Shown here in pieces: positions 16,490 to 24,985 of a stretch of DNA of 64,000 nt. A program made the position numbers and the translations under genes. Source of the DNA: Planctomycetota bacterium (GTDB lineage Bacteria; Planctomycetota; Brocadiia; Brocadiales; Bathyanammoxibiaceae); contig JACQVQ010000009.1 in the NCBI GenBank assembly GCA_016209685.1, forward strand, positions 62,001 through 126,000, in the 5' to 3' direction. Each line of letters starts with the position of its first letter. Position 1 is the stretch's first letter. Under the pieces are notes generated by a model. It saw only the letters and a program-made list of their open reading frames with translations. It made no database searches and was not told the origin of the DNA.

Positions 16490-16795
16490 ATGAGCAGTAT
16501 AACTAAAAAGGCTCCGCCTCAGGCGGACCCATCCGCCTCTGGCGGATTATCGCCCAGCAAGACTATAAATCTAAAAGGGGAGGTCTGTCCCTACACCTTC
16601 GTAAAGACCAAACTGGCCCTGGAGGAGATGTCTGTGGGTGAGGTGCTGGAGGTGATTGTAGACCACGAACCAGCCGTGGAAAACGTCCCCAGGAGCATCC
16701 AGAATGAGGGACAGAAGGTCCTGGCCGTTGAGAAATTGAACGACACGGGTGGTGCTACCACCTGGAGATTGGTAATAAAGAAGGAAAAAGACTAG
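16490..16795 (+). CDS. TusA family sulfurtransferase (first copy)
   Basis: Sulfur-carrier protein of about 101 residues. The TusA core begins at INLKGEVCPYTFVKTKLALEEM, where the Cys of the CPxP-type motif (here CPYT) carries persulfide sulfur, and ends in a strand pair (GATTWRLVIKKEKD). The first 25 residues are extra and are encoded by CCGCCTCAGGCGG-type palindromes, giving PPQADPSASGGL; they are probably repeat-derived and disordered. ATG at 16490 is used; a TTG at 16481 is possible. The next gene starts 2 bases after the stop. It likely relays sulfur together with the DsrE/F/H-like proteins downstream. Confidence 0.85.
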   Translation: MSSITKKAPPQADPSASGGLSPSKTINLKGEVCPYTFVKTKLALEEMSVGEVLEVIVDHEPAVENVPRSIQNEGQKVLAVEKLNDTGGATTWRLVIKKEKD

Positions 16796-16797
16796 AA

Positions 16798-17601
16798 ATG
16801 GATTTCTCAGAAGAACAGATAAAACGATACTCAAGACATATCATCCTCCCCGAGGTAGGGGGGCGTGGGCAGAAGAAACTCCTGAAATCCAGTGTATTCC
16901 TGGTAGGGGCTGGCGGGTTAGGCTCTCCGGCCGCCTACTATCTGGCCGCCGCAGGTGTGGGGAAGTTAGGCATAGCAGACGGTGACGACGTTGACCACTC
17001 CAACCTCCAGCGACAGATACTCCACTCCACCAAAGACGTTGGCTACCCCAAGGCCCTCTCCGCCAAGGCCACCCTTGAGGCCCTGAACCCCGACGTAGAG
17101 GTGGTCCCCTTCATGCACAGATTAAACTCCGAGAACATCATGGATATTATCAAGGACTACGACGTCATCCTGGACGGTTCGGATAACTTCCCCACGAGGT
17201 ATCTTGTAAACGATGCCTGTGTACTCTTAAAGAAGCCCCTCTCCCATGGTTCTATATTCAGGTTTGAGGGGCAGGTTACCACTATATTGCCAGGAGAAGG
17301 GCCATGCTACCGTTGCCTGTTTGAGACACCCCCACCGCCAGGCATGGTGCCTTCCTGTCAGGAGGCCGGCGTCCTGGGGGTACTGCCTGGGGTGATAGGG
17401 GTAATCCAGGCCACAGAGGTAGTGAAGCTCCTCCTTGGTAAGGGTCAGCTCTTGAAGGGCCAACTCCTCCTGTACAACGCCTTTACCATGGAATTCAAGA
17501 AGGTAAAGATTCGCCGTAACCCCCAGTGCCCTGTCTGCGGGGAGAACCCTACTATAAAGGAACTGGTGGATTACCAGGAGTTCTGCCAGGTACACTTTTA
17601 A
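16798..17601 (+). CDS. MoeB/ThiF family adenylyltransferase
   Basis: E1-like enzyme, 267 residues, that adenylates the C-terminal Gly of ubiquitin-like sulfur carriers (MoaD/ThiS) before thiocarboxylation. It shows VFLVGAGGLGSPAAYYLAAAG (nucleotide-binding loop), the Arg/Asn/Asp set in DGDDVDHSNLQRQIL, DNFPTRYLVND, and zinc-binding Cys pairs CYRC and CPVC. There is no rhodanese domain, so sulfur must come from elsewhere, plausibly the flanking TusA/DsrE proteins. The only GG-ended carrier in the window is at 45029-45304. Functional pairing is inference. Confidence 0.9.
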   Translation: MDFSEEQIKRYSRHIILPEVGGRGQKKLLKSSVFLVGAGGLGSPAAYYLAAAGVGKLGIADGDDVDHSNLQRQILHSTKDVGYPKALSAKATLEALNPDVEVVPFMHRLNSENIMDIIKDYDVILDGSDNFPTRYLVNDACVLLKKPLSHGSIFRFEGQVTTILPGEGPCYRCLFETPPPPGMVPSCQEAGVLGVLPGVIGVIQATEVVKLLLGKGQLLKGQLLLYNAFTMEFKKVKIRRNPQCPVCGENPTIKELVDYQEFCQVHF

Positions 17602-17604
17602 GTT

Positions 17605-17677
17605 GTAGCGTGCGACCTCGTGTCGCACGGTACTGTTGACACAACACCTGTGCGTGCGAGATAAACTCGCACGCTAC
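17605..17677. repeat. Paired inverted REP-like hairpins
   Basis: GTAGCGTGCGA...TCGCACG and GTGCGAGATAAACTCGCACGCTAC face each other, as in BIME arrangements, in the gap between the moeB-like and dsrE-like genes. Confidence 0.7.
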
Positions 17678-17692
17678 ACGGAGAGGACACAC

Positions 17693-18046
17693 ATGGCAAA
17701 GCTAGGCTTCATGCTCACCCTCGGCCCCTTCCAGTTTGAAAACTGGGAGACGACCTGTAACATTGCCAAGGCCGCCCTGGATAAGGGACACGAGGTAAAG
17801 ATGTTCTTGTATCTTGACGGGGTTTATAACCCCATAAAACTCCAGACCTTCCCCGACATGCCCGTTATGCCTAAAGACCGTTTCGCAGAACTGGTGGCCA
17901 AAGGGGCCAAGATTATCGCCTGTGGAATCTGCGTAAATGCCAGAGGGTTGGAAAAGGGTAAGGATTATATCCCAGGCGTAACGGTAGGCGGACTCCCTGA
18001 TTTTGCTGAGATAGTAAGTGACGTAGATAGGCTCATCACCCTGTAA
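17693..18046 (+). CDS. DsrE family protein
   Basis: Protein of 117 residues of the DsrE/TusD superfamily. It has a LGFMLTLGPFQFENWETTCNIAKAALDKGHEVKMFLYLDGV Rossmann-like start and a conserved Cys in KIIACGICVNARG, which aligns with the sulfur-accepting Cys of DsrE-like proteins. ATG 17693 is chosen because GGAGAGGA sits just upstream; a longer reading runs back through the hairpin repeats. It probably passes persulfide between TusA-type carriers. Confidence 0.86.
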   Translation: MAKLGFMLTLGPFQFENWETTCNIAKAALDKGHEVKMFLYLDGVYNPIKLQTFPDMPVMPKDRFAELVAKGAKIIACGICVNARGLEKGKDYIPGVTVGGLPDFAEIVSDVDRLITL

Positions 18047-18067
18047 GGAAAACGTAAGGAGAATCCC

Positions 18068-18418
18068 TTGGCTCAGAAAAACGTACTCGTTATGATAAAC
18101 CGCCCCCCCTACGGGAGTATATATTACACGGAGGGCCTACGGGCGGCGGTAGGCGTTACTAGCGGTGTGGATGAGAACAGGGTCACGGTAGCCTACCTGG
18201 GAGACGGCGTACATTTTGCCCTAACGGGGGTAGACCGTAAGGATACGGACAAATACCTTGGTACGCTCAAAAAACAGGGTGCAAGGCTGGTAGTACAGAA
18301 GGAATCCCTGAAGGAGAGGGGTATCAAGGAGGAAGAAGTAGGAGAAGGCTTTGAGATATTGCCCATTAAGGAGATTTTCTTGCTCCTCCAAGGGGCTGAC
18401 TTTACCATGGACTTTTGA
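18068..18418 (+). CDS. DsrF/TusC-like protein of the DsrE superfamily
   Basis: Protein of 116 residues from a TTG start with AAGGAGA upstream. NVLVMINRPPYGSIYYTEGLRAAVGVTSG and VTVAYLGDGVHFALTGV match the DsrE/F fold. There is no cysteine, consistent with the structural rather than sulfur-binding subunits (DsrF/TusC) of the heterohexamer. It lies between DsrE-like and DsrH-like genes, giving the DsrE-F-H order without the sulfite reductase genes normally linked to it. Confidence 0.82.
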   Translation: MAQKNVLVMINRPPYGSIYYTEGLRAAVGVTSGVDENRVTVAYLGDGVHFALTGVDRKDTDKYLGTLKKQGARLVVQKESLKERGIKEEEVGEGFEILPIKEIFLLLQGADFTMDF

Positions 18419-18429
18419 AAAGGTGACAC

Positions 18430-18726
18430 ATGGGAAACCTTTATCTGATAAATAAGGAATACGGAGAAAACGGTCTTAACCTTGCCTCTCAAGATAAAGA
18501 AGCAATAGTGGTACTCCTCCACGATGGTGTATACATAAGCCCAAAGTTGTACCCCTCAAAGGCCAAGATATATGCCATAAAGCAGGACGTGGAGAAGAGA
18601 GGTCTCAGTGGCAAGCTCTCCGCCAAGTATATGGTTGCCTTCAGTCTCCCCAAGCATGTGGAATACATTGACTATTACCGCCTGGTTGACCTCATTGCAG
18701 AGAACAAGGTCATAAATTTTGCTTAG
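18430..18726 (+). CDS. DsrH/TusB-like protein
   Basis: Protein of 98 residues starting ATG with AAAAGGTG upstream. The segment AIVVLLHDGVYISP corresponds to the DsrH/TusB pattern (usually LLxDGVY). Third member of the DsrEFH-type trio; the usual DsrH cysteine is not evident, so its sulfur-transfer competence is uncertain. Confidence 0.78.
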   Translation: MGNLYLINKEYGENGLNLASQDKEAIVVLLHDGVYISPKLYPSKAKIYAIKQDVEKRGLSGKLSAKYMVAFSLPKHVEYIDYYRLVDLIAENKVINFA

Positions 18727-18763
18727 GCCTGTCCTTGGGCCTGGGTGTAGGGAGAGACTTCCG

Positions 18764-19015
18764 ATGGCTTTACTAAAAGAGAAAAAGCCTCATTTGACCA
18801 TAGACATCAAGGGCAAGATATGCCCTTATACCCTCATAGAGACCAGGGATTCCTTAAAGGGCCTTGTCAAGGGACAGGTCCTGGAGGTCCACTGCGATTA
18901 CGAGCCTGCGGCCAGGAGCACAATCCCCAATTTCTGCCAGAAAAAGGGCTACCCTATAGAAATCCTCCAGGAGGGACCAAACCTCTGGAGGGTTCTTATA
19001 GAAAAGGCAGACTGA
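18764..19015 (+). CDS. TusA family sulfurtransferase (second copy)
   Basis: Protein of 83 residues with the TusA core: LTIDIKGKICPYTLIETRDSL holds the active Cys in the same CPYT variant as the first copy, followed by VKGQVLEVHCDYEPA and a closing WRVLIEKAD strand. ATG 18764 is preceded by GGAGAG; an upstream reading overlaps dsrH. The shared CPYT variant suggests the two copies are related and work on the same relay. Confidence 0.86.
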   Translation: MALLKEKKPHLTIDIKGKICPYTLIETRDSLKGLVKGQVLEVHCDYEPAARSTIPNFCQKKGYPIEILQEGPNLWRVLIEKAD

Positions 19016-19091
19016 CACCCCTCTACTTAAAGGCAGACCATGCACCATACGGTGCATGGCAGGCGTCCACCCTTAGAAAGGAACCCGTAGT

Positions 19092-21110
19092 GTGGAATAC
19101 CCGCAGTATTTCTCTTTAGTAGAGATATTAGCCCTTCTCATATTCTCCCTGGGTCTCTATGCCAACCTGGCCTTCTGGCTCAGGGGCGGGCTTTCCAGGA
19201 CCAGGGAAGGGGGCATGGGGGAGAAGCTCTTTCATCTCCTCGGCCCCCTTTTTAAGACGGTATTCCGCCGGGACTTCCTCAAGCTATTATCCCTGGACGT
19301 TCTCTTCCAAAGGACCCTCACCAGGGAAGACCCTACCCGCTGGCCAATGCACTTCCCACTGTTCCTGGGTTTCTGTATCCTATTCTTTATAGGCAGCCTG
19401 GGAGACCAGTTTGCCCAGTGGGGTTGGATAGAACTAGATAAAGATGCCCGATGGTTTGCCTTCACCAACGACCTGGCCGGGCTTATCCTACTGGCCGGGG
19501 TCTCGTTGGCCCTGCATCGCCGCTACATACTCAGGCTGTCCTATCTGAAGACCTTCTTTGAGGACAAGGTGGTGGTGGTCTTGCTCCTCGTCTCCCTGGT
19601 GAGTGGTTACGTGGTGGAGGGGCTCAGGCTTCTATCCACCCAGAGCCCCATAGAGTCCAGGGCCTCCTTTGTGGGCGTAGCCCTGGCGGGGGTCTTTAGT
19701 AGGGGCGTATCGCTATACGCCCCTGTAAATTTAGACTGGTCTGCCGCTCACCTTCTGGTGTGGTGGTTCCATGCCATAGTCTCTCTGACCTTTTTTTGCT
19801 ATATCCCTTATTCCAGGCTCTTCCACCTCTTCGGCACCAGCCTCACCTTATTAATCAATTCTCAGAACCGCAAGGCGGATTTGGTAGGGGCAGACCCTTC
19901 GGGTACAGTACCCAATTTTACCATCAAGCAACTTATAGAACTCTCCGGGTGCACCAGGTGCGGCGAGTGCCTCAAGGTGTGTGAGACCTATAAGGACCGT
20001 ACGGTAGACCCCATTGCCCCTGCCATAAAGCTCAAGGAGGCCAGGAGACACCTACTCCATAAATATGGTCCGGATTGGGTCTCAAGTCTCCTCGGGGGGA
20101 GGAACTGCTCCCAGCAAGACCTTAGTACCATGTCCGAGGCCACCTTCCGATGCACCCTCTGCGGCTATTGCACCCGGGTATGCCCGTCCAAGATAGACCT
20201 GCAAGGCATCTGGTATTCCCTCCGGCAAGAATATTCCACCGCCCTGGGCCTGCACCCCAAGGGGTTTAAGCTCCTCAAGGAGGGAGTAGTAAAAGAAGGG
20301 AACATCTTCAGCTACCCTAACGTGGACAGGGCCATGTGGGCGGATTTTGTGGGAGACCTGCCACCCGAGGGTATCAAGAAGCCCAGGGCAAAGGTGATGT
20401 ATTTTGTGGGTTGCGTATCCAGTTTCTCCCCCCTTGCCCAGGACATCCCCCAGACGTTTACCTCCTTATTGATTAAGGCAGGAGTAGACTTTACCATACT
20501 AGGCCCGGACGAGTGTTGCTGTGGGTTCCCTCTGATGGCGGCCGGGATGAAAGAACAGATGCTTGGACTGATAAAGTACAATACTGAGAAAGTGCGTGAG
20601 CTTGGGGCAGACACCATTATCTTCAACTGCCCCTCCTGTTACATGACCTGGAGACAGGAATACTCACCTCACCTCCCAGGAGTTTCCATGAAGCACTCAA
20701 CGGAATTCCTGCTGGAACTGATACGGGAGGGGAAACTCCGTCTCAATCCACCTCAACAAGATACCCTCAAGGTTACGTACCATGACCCCTGTGACCTGGG
20801 CAGGAACCAGGGGGTTTATGAACCCCCCAGGGAGGTCCTCCACTCCATCCCTGGTCTGGAGTTCAGGGAGAGCCGTAACCGGAAGGACAGAGCTATCTGC
20901 TGTGGAGGGGGAGGGGTATTAGAATCCGCAGACCCAAAGATGGCCACGGACATATCCTATAAGACCTACGACTCCTTCCGTGAGACAGGCGCCCAGACCC
21001 TGGTAACTGCCTGTCCCCAATGCAAAAGGATGTTTCAAGGGGCAAGGAAACACCTCCATGGGCCCATGGAGGTCATGGATATTACTGAACTATTACTAAG
21101 GTGTCTTTAA
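19092..21110 (+). CDS. DsrM/HdrD-like fused membrane iron-sulfur oxidoreductase
   Basis: Protein of 672 residues from GTG. The N-terminal part (about 1-260) has six or so hydrophobic segments with a NarI/DsrM-like pattern of His residues (HFPLFLGFCILF, HLLVWWFHAIVSL) and probably binds haem b. Two ferredoxin-type motifs follow (CTRCGECLKVC near 287; CTLCGYCTRVC near 354), then two CCG domains (DECCCGFPLMAAG near 475; AICCGGGG near 603) as in HdrD/DsrK. This is DsrM plus DsrK in one chain. It would link the quinone pool to thiol/disulfide chemistry, here presumably persulfides or lipoyl groups from neighbouring genes. A GTAGGGGCGTAT palindrome (19696-19724) is read in frame before a late membrane helix. 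Confidence 0.87.
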   Translation: MEYPQYFSLVEILALLIFSLGLYANLAFWLRGGLSRTREGGMGEKLFHLLGPLFKTVFRRDFLKLLSLDVLFQRTLTREDPTRWPMHFPLFLGFCILFFIGSLGDQFAQWGWIELDKDARWFAFTNDLAGLILLAGVSLALHRRYILRLSYLKTFFEDKVVVVLLLVSLVSGYVVEGLRLLSTQSPIESRASFVGVALAGVFSRGVSLYAPVNLDWSAAHLLVWWFHAIVSLTFFCYIPYSRLFHLFGTSLTLLINSQNRKADLVGADPSGTVPNFTIKQLIELSGCTRCGECLKVCETYKDRTVDPIAPAIKLKEARRHLLHKYGPDWVSSLLGGRNCSQQDLSTMSEATFRCTLCGYCTRVCPSKIDLQGIWYSLRQEYSTALGLHPKGFKLLKEGVVKEGNIFSYPNVDRAMWADFVGDLPPEGIKKPRAKVMYFVGCVSSFSPLAQDIPQTFTSLLIKAGVDFTILGPDECCCGFPLMAAGMKEQMLGLIKYNTEKVRELGADTIIFNCPSCYMTWRQEYSPHLPGVSMKHSTEFLLELIREGKLRLNPPQQDTLKVTYHDPCDLGRNQGVYEPPREVLHSIPGLEFRESRNRKDRAICCGGGGVLESADPKMATDISYKTYDSFRETGAQTLVTACPQCKRMFQGARKHLHGPMEVMDITELLLRCL

Positions 21111-21156
21111 ATCTCCCCCTTCCCCCCTCCCCTCAAGGGAGGAGGATGTTTGCGTC

Positions 21157-21308
21157 GTAGGGGCGTATTGCAATACGCCCCTACCCTCAGGGGAGGGGGA
21201 TGTTTGTGGGGAGCTGTAGGGACAGGTGTAGGGTGGGCACAGCCCACCCTACCAGCTTCAGGTTGCGCATTTTTTAAACATCTCTCGCAGGCTAAAGCCT
21301 GCGGCTAC
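21157..21308. repeat. Three different REP-like hairpins in a row
   Basis: Family II (21157-21184, GTAGGGGCGTATTGCAATAC...), a GTAGGGTGGGCACAGCCCAC-type hairpin (21228-21252) and family I in reverse (21286-21308). The preceding 40 bases hold CCCCTC/GAGGGG repeats. No gene is seen in 21111-21322. Confidence 0.8.
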
Positions 21309-21322
21309 TAGAGGACTACTTC

Positions 21323-21772
21323 ATGGCACGTTATGAAGATATATTTTTGCCCGACGAATTCTACTATGACGGGAAGGACCATCTCTGGGCCAAGATAGAA
21401 GATGGAAAAGTACGGGTAGGGTTGGACATCTTCGGGCAGAAGGCGGCTGGTACTGCCGCTTATGTAAAGCTCCTCCCTGCTGGAAAGACGGTAGCCAAAG
21501 GCCGTTCCTTTGGCTCCCTGGAGGCCGGAAAATACATCGGCCCACTCAAGGCCCCGGTCGGCGGGAAGATAGTAGAGGTCAATCAGGAGGTTATTGATAA
21601 TCCTCGCTACGTAAACACCGACCCCTACGGGAAGGGCTGGTTTGTGATAATAGAACCGAATAACCTGGCGGAAGACCTAAGAGACCTCGTGCAAGAGGCA
21701 GCCAACGTCCAGAAATGGCTGGAGAAGGAGTATAAAGAGTATAAGGAAAAGGGGCTATTCGCAGAAAAATAA
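21323..21772 (+). CDS. GcvH-like lipoyl carrier protein
   Basis: Protein of 149 residues with the glycine-cleavage H-protein fold: HLWAKIEDGKVRVGLDIFGQ, then GSLEAGKYIGPLKAPVGGKI, where Lys70 aligns with the lipoylated Lys, and YVNTDPYGKGWFVIIEP. No glycine-cleavage P or T genes are nearby; instead it follows the TusA/DsrEFH/HdrD-like genes. In sHdr sulfur-oxidising systems a GcvH-like protein (LbpA) carries sulfur intermediates on lipoate, so a similar role is plausible here. It could also be an ordinary GcvH in an unusual place. Confidence 0.88.
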   Translation: MARYEDIFLPDEFYYDGKDHLWAKIEDGKVRVGLDIFGQKAAGTAAYVKLLPAGKTVAKGRSFGSLEAGKYIGPLKAPVGGKIVEVNQEVIDNPRYVNTDPYGKGWFVIIEPNNLAEDLRDLVQEAANVQKWLEKEYKEYKEKGLFAEK

Positions 21773-21787
21773 AGGGTAAAGTCTTAA

Positions 21788-21981
21788 TTTAGCCACCAAA
21801 ATTTAGGATAAGTATAGTAAGCTCAATAGTCTATCAACCTATTTTTCTATTGTAATATTTCTATGATTAAAACGCCTCACATGCTCGGCTAGATGAAGGG
21901 ACATATCTCTTTAAAAGAACACCTAGGACAAGTCCTCTTAGACCTCGTACGCCACTAACTATATCAAATTTGGTGGCTAAA
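21788..21981. repeat. AT-rich element with terminal inverted repeats
   Basis: TTTAGCCACCAAAATTT (21788-21804) and AAATTTGGTGGCTAAA (21966-21981) are inverted copies differing by one base, enclosing about 160 AT-rich bases without an ORF. It looks MITE-like. The rest of the gap to purA holds the promoter. Confidence 0.6.
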
Positions 21982-22008
21982 ATGTAACATTGCCCAAATT
22001 CTTTATTA

Positions 22009-22037
22009 TTGACAATGAATTAGTACCAATCTATAAT
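22009..22037 (+). promoter_or_regulatory. Consensus sigma-70 promoter for purA
   Basis: TTGACA, 17 bases, TATAAT: a full consensus match, about 65 bases before the purA ATG. Confidence 0.7.
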
Positions 22038-22102
22038 TCTAAGTGTAATATTCTCAAGGTACTTGCATTAAACCAATAAATAAATGCTAACGGGACCGTT
22101 TT

Positions 22103-23428
22103 ATGTCTAATGCCTGCGTAGTTGGCCTGCAGTGGGGGGACGAGGGTAAGGGGAAGGTAATAGATATCCTCACCGACGAATACGACGTAATCGTCAGATA
22201 CCAGGGGGGTGGTAACGCAGGTCACACGGTTGTTGTCAGTGGCGAGAAATTCGTCCTTCACCTTATCCCTTCCGGAATCCTCCACCCCGAGAAAAAATGC
22301 GTGATAGGTAATGGGGTCGCCCTTGACCCTGCCTTGTTCCTGGAAGAGGTGGAGGAGCTAAGAAAGAAGGACGTCTCAATAAAGGACAACCTCTTCGTCA
22401 GCGACAGGGCCCATCTGGTCTTCCCATACCATAAACTTTTAGACGCCCTTTCTGAATCCGACAAGGGGCAAGACAGGATAGGTACTACGGGAAGGGGGAT
22501 AGGCCCTTGCTATGCCGACAAGATGGCAAGGATTGGTATACGGGTGATAGAGCTTTATCACCTAGAACATCTCAAGCGTCAGATACGGAGGAACGTGGAG
22601 GAGAAAAACCGTCTCCTGCAGGGCCTGTACGATACGGCACCGCTATCCTGGGAGGAGATATACGAGGAGTACGTAGCTTATGCAAAGAGGCTGGAACCGT
22701 ACGTGTGTGATACGGTAGAATACGTGAACGAGGCGATAAAAGGCTCCAAACGTGTCCTCTTTGAGGGTGCACAGGGTAGCCTGCTGGACGTGGACTTTGG
22801 GACGTATCCTTTCATTACCTCTTCTAACGCTACGGCATGTGGCGCGGCCCCAGGGGCAGGCGTCTCTCCCAAGCAGATTCACAAGATTTACGGGGTAATG
22901 AAGGCCTACACTACCAGGGTGGGTAGTGGCCCTTTCCCCACCGAGGCAGGCGGTGTCCTGGAAGAACACCTGAGGTTACGTGGTGGAGAGTTTGGCGCCA
23001 CTACGGGGAGACCCAGACGCTGTGGGTGGTTTGATGTAGTGGCGGTAAGACATGCCGCCACAGTAAATGGTGTGGATGAGACGATTCTAACAAAGCTGGA
23101 CGTCCTTGATGACCAGGAGACGTTGAAGATATGCGTGGGCTATAAATACAATGGCAAGGTGCATGAAAGGTTCCCTCCTGACCTTGCCCTCTTGCCCCAG
23201 TGTGAACCCGTTTACGAGGAGAGGCCTGGCTGGCGGCAGGATACCTCTTGTTGTACCAGTATCCATAAGCTACCCGGGGAGGCAGTAAACTATGTCAGGC
23301 GTCTGGAAGAGCTGCTTGGCCTAAAGGTGACGATGGTCTCTGTTGGTCCAGACCGCAGACAGTTTATACGAATCCGCAGTACAATCCAAAAGAAACCGCA
23401 ACGCCGCCGTATAACGATACATGAGTGA
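22103..23428 (+). CDS. purA: Adenylosuccinate synthetase
   Basis: GTP-dependent ligation of IMP and aspartate, the first committed step to AMP. 441 residues. Hallmarks: VVGLQWGDEGKGKVID (P-loop), GGGNAGHTVV, GTTGRGIGPCYADKMAR, QGSLLDVDFGTYPFITSSN and TTGRPRRCGWFD. The C-terminus is slightly long (KKPQRRRITIHE) and overlaps the uppS start by 8 bases, so the purA-uppS-cdsA genes form an operon. Confidence 0.97.
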   Translation: MSNACVVGLQWGDEGKGKVIDILTDEYDVIVRYQGGGNAGHTVVVSGEKFVLHLIPSGILHPEKKCVIGNGVALDPALFLEEVEELRKKDVSIKDNLFVSDRAHLVFPYHKLLDALSESDKGQDRIGTTGRGIGPCYADKMARIGIRVIELYHLEHLKRQIRRNVEEKNRLLQGLYDTAPLSWEEIYEEYVAYAKRLEPYVCDTVEYVNEAIKGSKRVLFEGAQGSLLDVDFGTYPFITSSNATACGAAPGAGVSPKQIHKIYGVMKAYTTRVGSGPFPTEAGGVLEEHLRLRGGEFGATTGRPRRCGWFDVVAVRHAATVNGVDETILTKLDVLDDQETLKICVGYKYNGKVHERFPPDLALLPQCEPVYEERPGWRQDTSCCTSIHKLPGEAVNYVRRLEELLGLKVTMVSVGPDRRQFIRIRSTIQKKPQRRRITIHE

Positions 23429-24137
23429 ACAGAACGGTCTTCCCAGCCACATTGCCATTATAATGGATGGTAATGGCCGATGGGCAAGCAATCGCGGCCT
23501 GGCCAGGGTAAGGGGTCATATAGAGGGGGTAAAATCCGTACGGGAGATTACCGAAGAGTGCGCCAGGCGGCATATAGAGCAGCTTACCCTCTACGCCTTC
23601 TCCAGTGAGAACTGGTCCCGCCCAAGGTTTGAGGTGGCAATCCTCATGCGACTCCTCAGGCGATACCTCATCAGAGAATTAAAGACCATTATGAATAATA
23701 ATATACGTTTCACCGTCATCGGCAGGATAGAGGGCCTTCCCGAAGACGTCCAGAAAGAGATTGCCACGGAGATTGAACTAAGCAAGAACAATACCGGTAT
23801 GATCCTCTGCCTTGCCCTTAATTATGGGGGGAGGACCGAGATTGTAGATGCGGCCAGGAGACTGGCCCAGAAGGTGCAAGAGGGGAAGTTGCGGCCTGAG
23901 GACATAAACGAGGAGACCCTTAAAGAGAACATGTATACGGCAGGGATGAGAGACCCTGACCTCCTCATCAGGACGGGAGGAGAAATGCGGGTGAGTAATT
24001 TCCTCCTGTGGGAGATATCCTATACGGAACTCTGGGTTACCCCTGTGTACTGGCCTGATTTCCGCAAGGAACAGCTAGAAGAAGCCCTCAGGGACTATGC
24101 CGCAAGAGAGAGGCGTTATGGCGGGATCCTCCAGTGA
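23421..24137 (+). CDS. uppS: Undecaprenyl diphosphate synthase (cis-prenyltransferase)
   Basis: Makes the C55 lipid carrier for peptidoglycan and LPS. 238 residues with IAIIMDGNGRWA (catalytic Asp and the NGRW signature), RGHIEGVKSVREI, LTLYAFSSENWSRP, ALNYGGRTEI and DPDLLIRTGGEMRVSNFLLWE. It overlaps purA at its 5' end and cdsA at its 3' end. Confidence 0.96.
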   Translation: MSEQNGLPSHIAIIMDGNGRWASNRGLARVRGHIEGVKSVREITEECARRHIEQLTLYAFSSENWSRPRFEVAILMRLLRRYLIRELKTIMNNNIRFTVIGRIEGLPEDVQKEIATEIELSKNNTGMILCLALNYGGRTEIVDAARRLAQKVQEGKLRPEDINEETLKENMYTAGMRDPDLLIRTGGEMRVSNFLLWEISYTELWVTPVYWPDFRKEQLEEALRDYAARERRYGGILQ

Positions 24138-24985
24138 CCTATGACCAGACCAGAATAGCCTGGGGTGCGGCCATGTTAGCCGCCTTTTTTGGTATTATAA
24201 GCCTGGACGTCGTCTTGGACTCGGATTTAGGCCTGGGCTTCCTGGGTATCCTGGTCGGTGCAATGGCCCTCCTTGAGTTCTACAACATGGCTGGGAAGAA
24301 GGGGCTAACCCCTTTCAGATTATCAGGGCTGGCGGCTGGACTCGTATTATTTCTGTGTATCTGGTGGGAGGTAAGGTCCCACGGGGAGTTTTCCATTAAC
24401 CCTGCAGTGCTACTTCTCATCCTCTTATGGTTCTTCCTCCTGCAAGGCTTCACTATAGGAATAGACGGCGCCATTAACAACGTCGCCGTTACCCTGTTTG
24501 GTGTAATTTACGTATTCTTCCTCTTATCCTTTGCCATGGCCTTGAGGCACCTTCCTGGCAGGAAGGGCCTGGCTGTCCTGATTGGGGTGCTCCTTATGGC
24601 AAAGATAACGGACATAGGGGGGTATTTCTTTGGAAGGAGCTTTGGTAGGCGTAAACTCTGCCCTGCCATTAGCCCCAACAAGACCATAGAGGGGGCACTC
24701 TTTGGGCTCTTTCTGTGTGTCCTTATTGGGGTAGGACAGTGTCTCTTACCGCAGTGGAGCTTTTTGCCCATGCAGTGGGCCATCCCCTTCGCGCTCCTCA
24801 TAGGGGTGGGGTCTATATCCGGGGACCTCTTTGAATCCATGATGAAAAGGGATGCAGGGGTTAAAGACTCGGGGGACCTCGTACCCACTTTTGGTGGGGT
24901 ACTTGATATAATAGATTGCATATTGGTCTGCCTGCCCCTGGGCTATTACTTTTTGGCCTTTGTGCCCATGGAAAATGTAAAGTAA
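24134..24985 (+). CDS. cdsA: Phosphatidate cytidylyltransferase
   Basis: Integral-membrane enzyme forming CDP-diacylglycerol from phosphatidate and CTP; 283 residues, about eight helices. The family features ISPNKTIEGALFG and the C-terminal signature SMMKRDAGVKDSGDLVPTFGG are clear. In the signature the usual P-x-HGG-x2-DR-x-D reads P-T-FGG-VL-DI-I-D: the His is Phe and the Arg is Ile. It starts at GTG inside the uppS stop. Activity is likely but these substitutions are worth noting. Confidence 0.93.
   Translation: MTYDQTRIAWGAAMLAAFFGIISLDVVLDSDLGLGFLGILVGAMALLEFYNMAGKKGLTPFRLSGLAAGLVLFLCIWWEVRSHGEFSINPAVLLLILLWFFLLQGFTIGIDGAINNVAVTLFGVIYVFFLLSFAMALRHLPGRKGLAVLIGVLLMAKITDIGGYFFGRSFGRRKLCPAISPNKTIEGALFGLFLCVLIGVGQCLLPQWSFLPMQWAIPFALLIGVGSISGDLFESMMKRDAGVKDSGDLVPTFGGVLDIIDCILVCLPLGYYFLAFVPMENVK

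Noticed and set aside
21323-21772. Glycine cleavage system locus
   Set aside because: Only an H-like protein is present; neighbours are sulfur-relay and iron-sulfur genes, not gcvT or gcvP.
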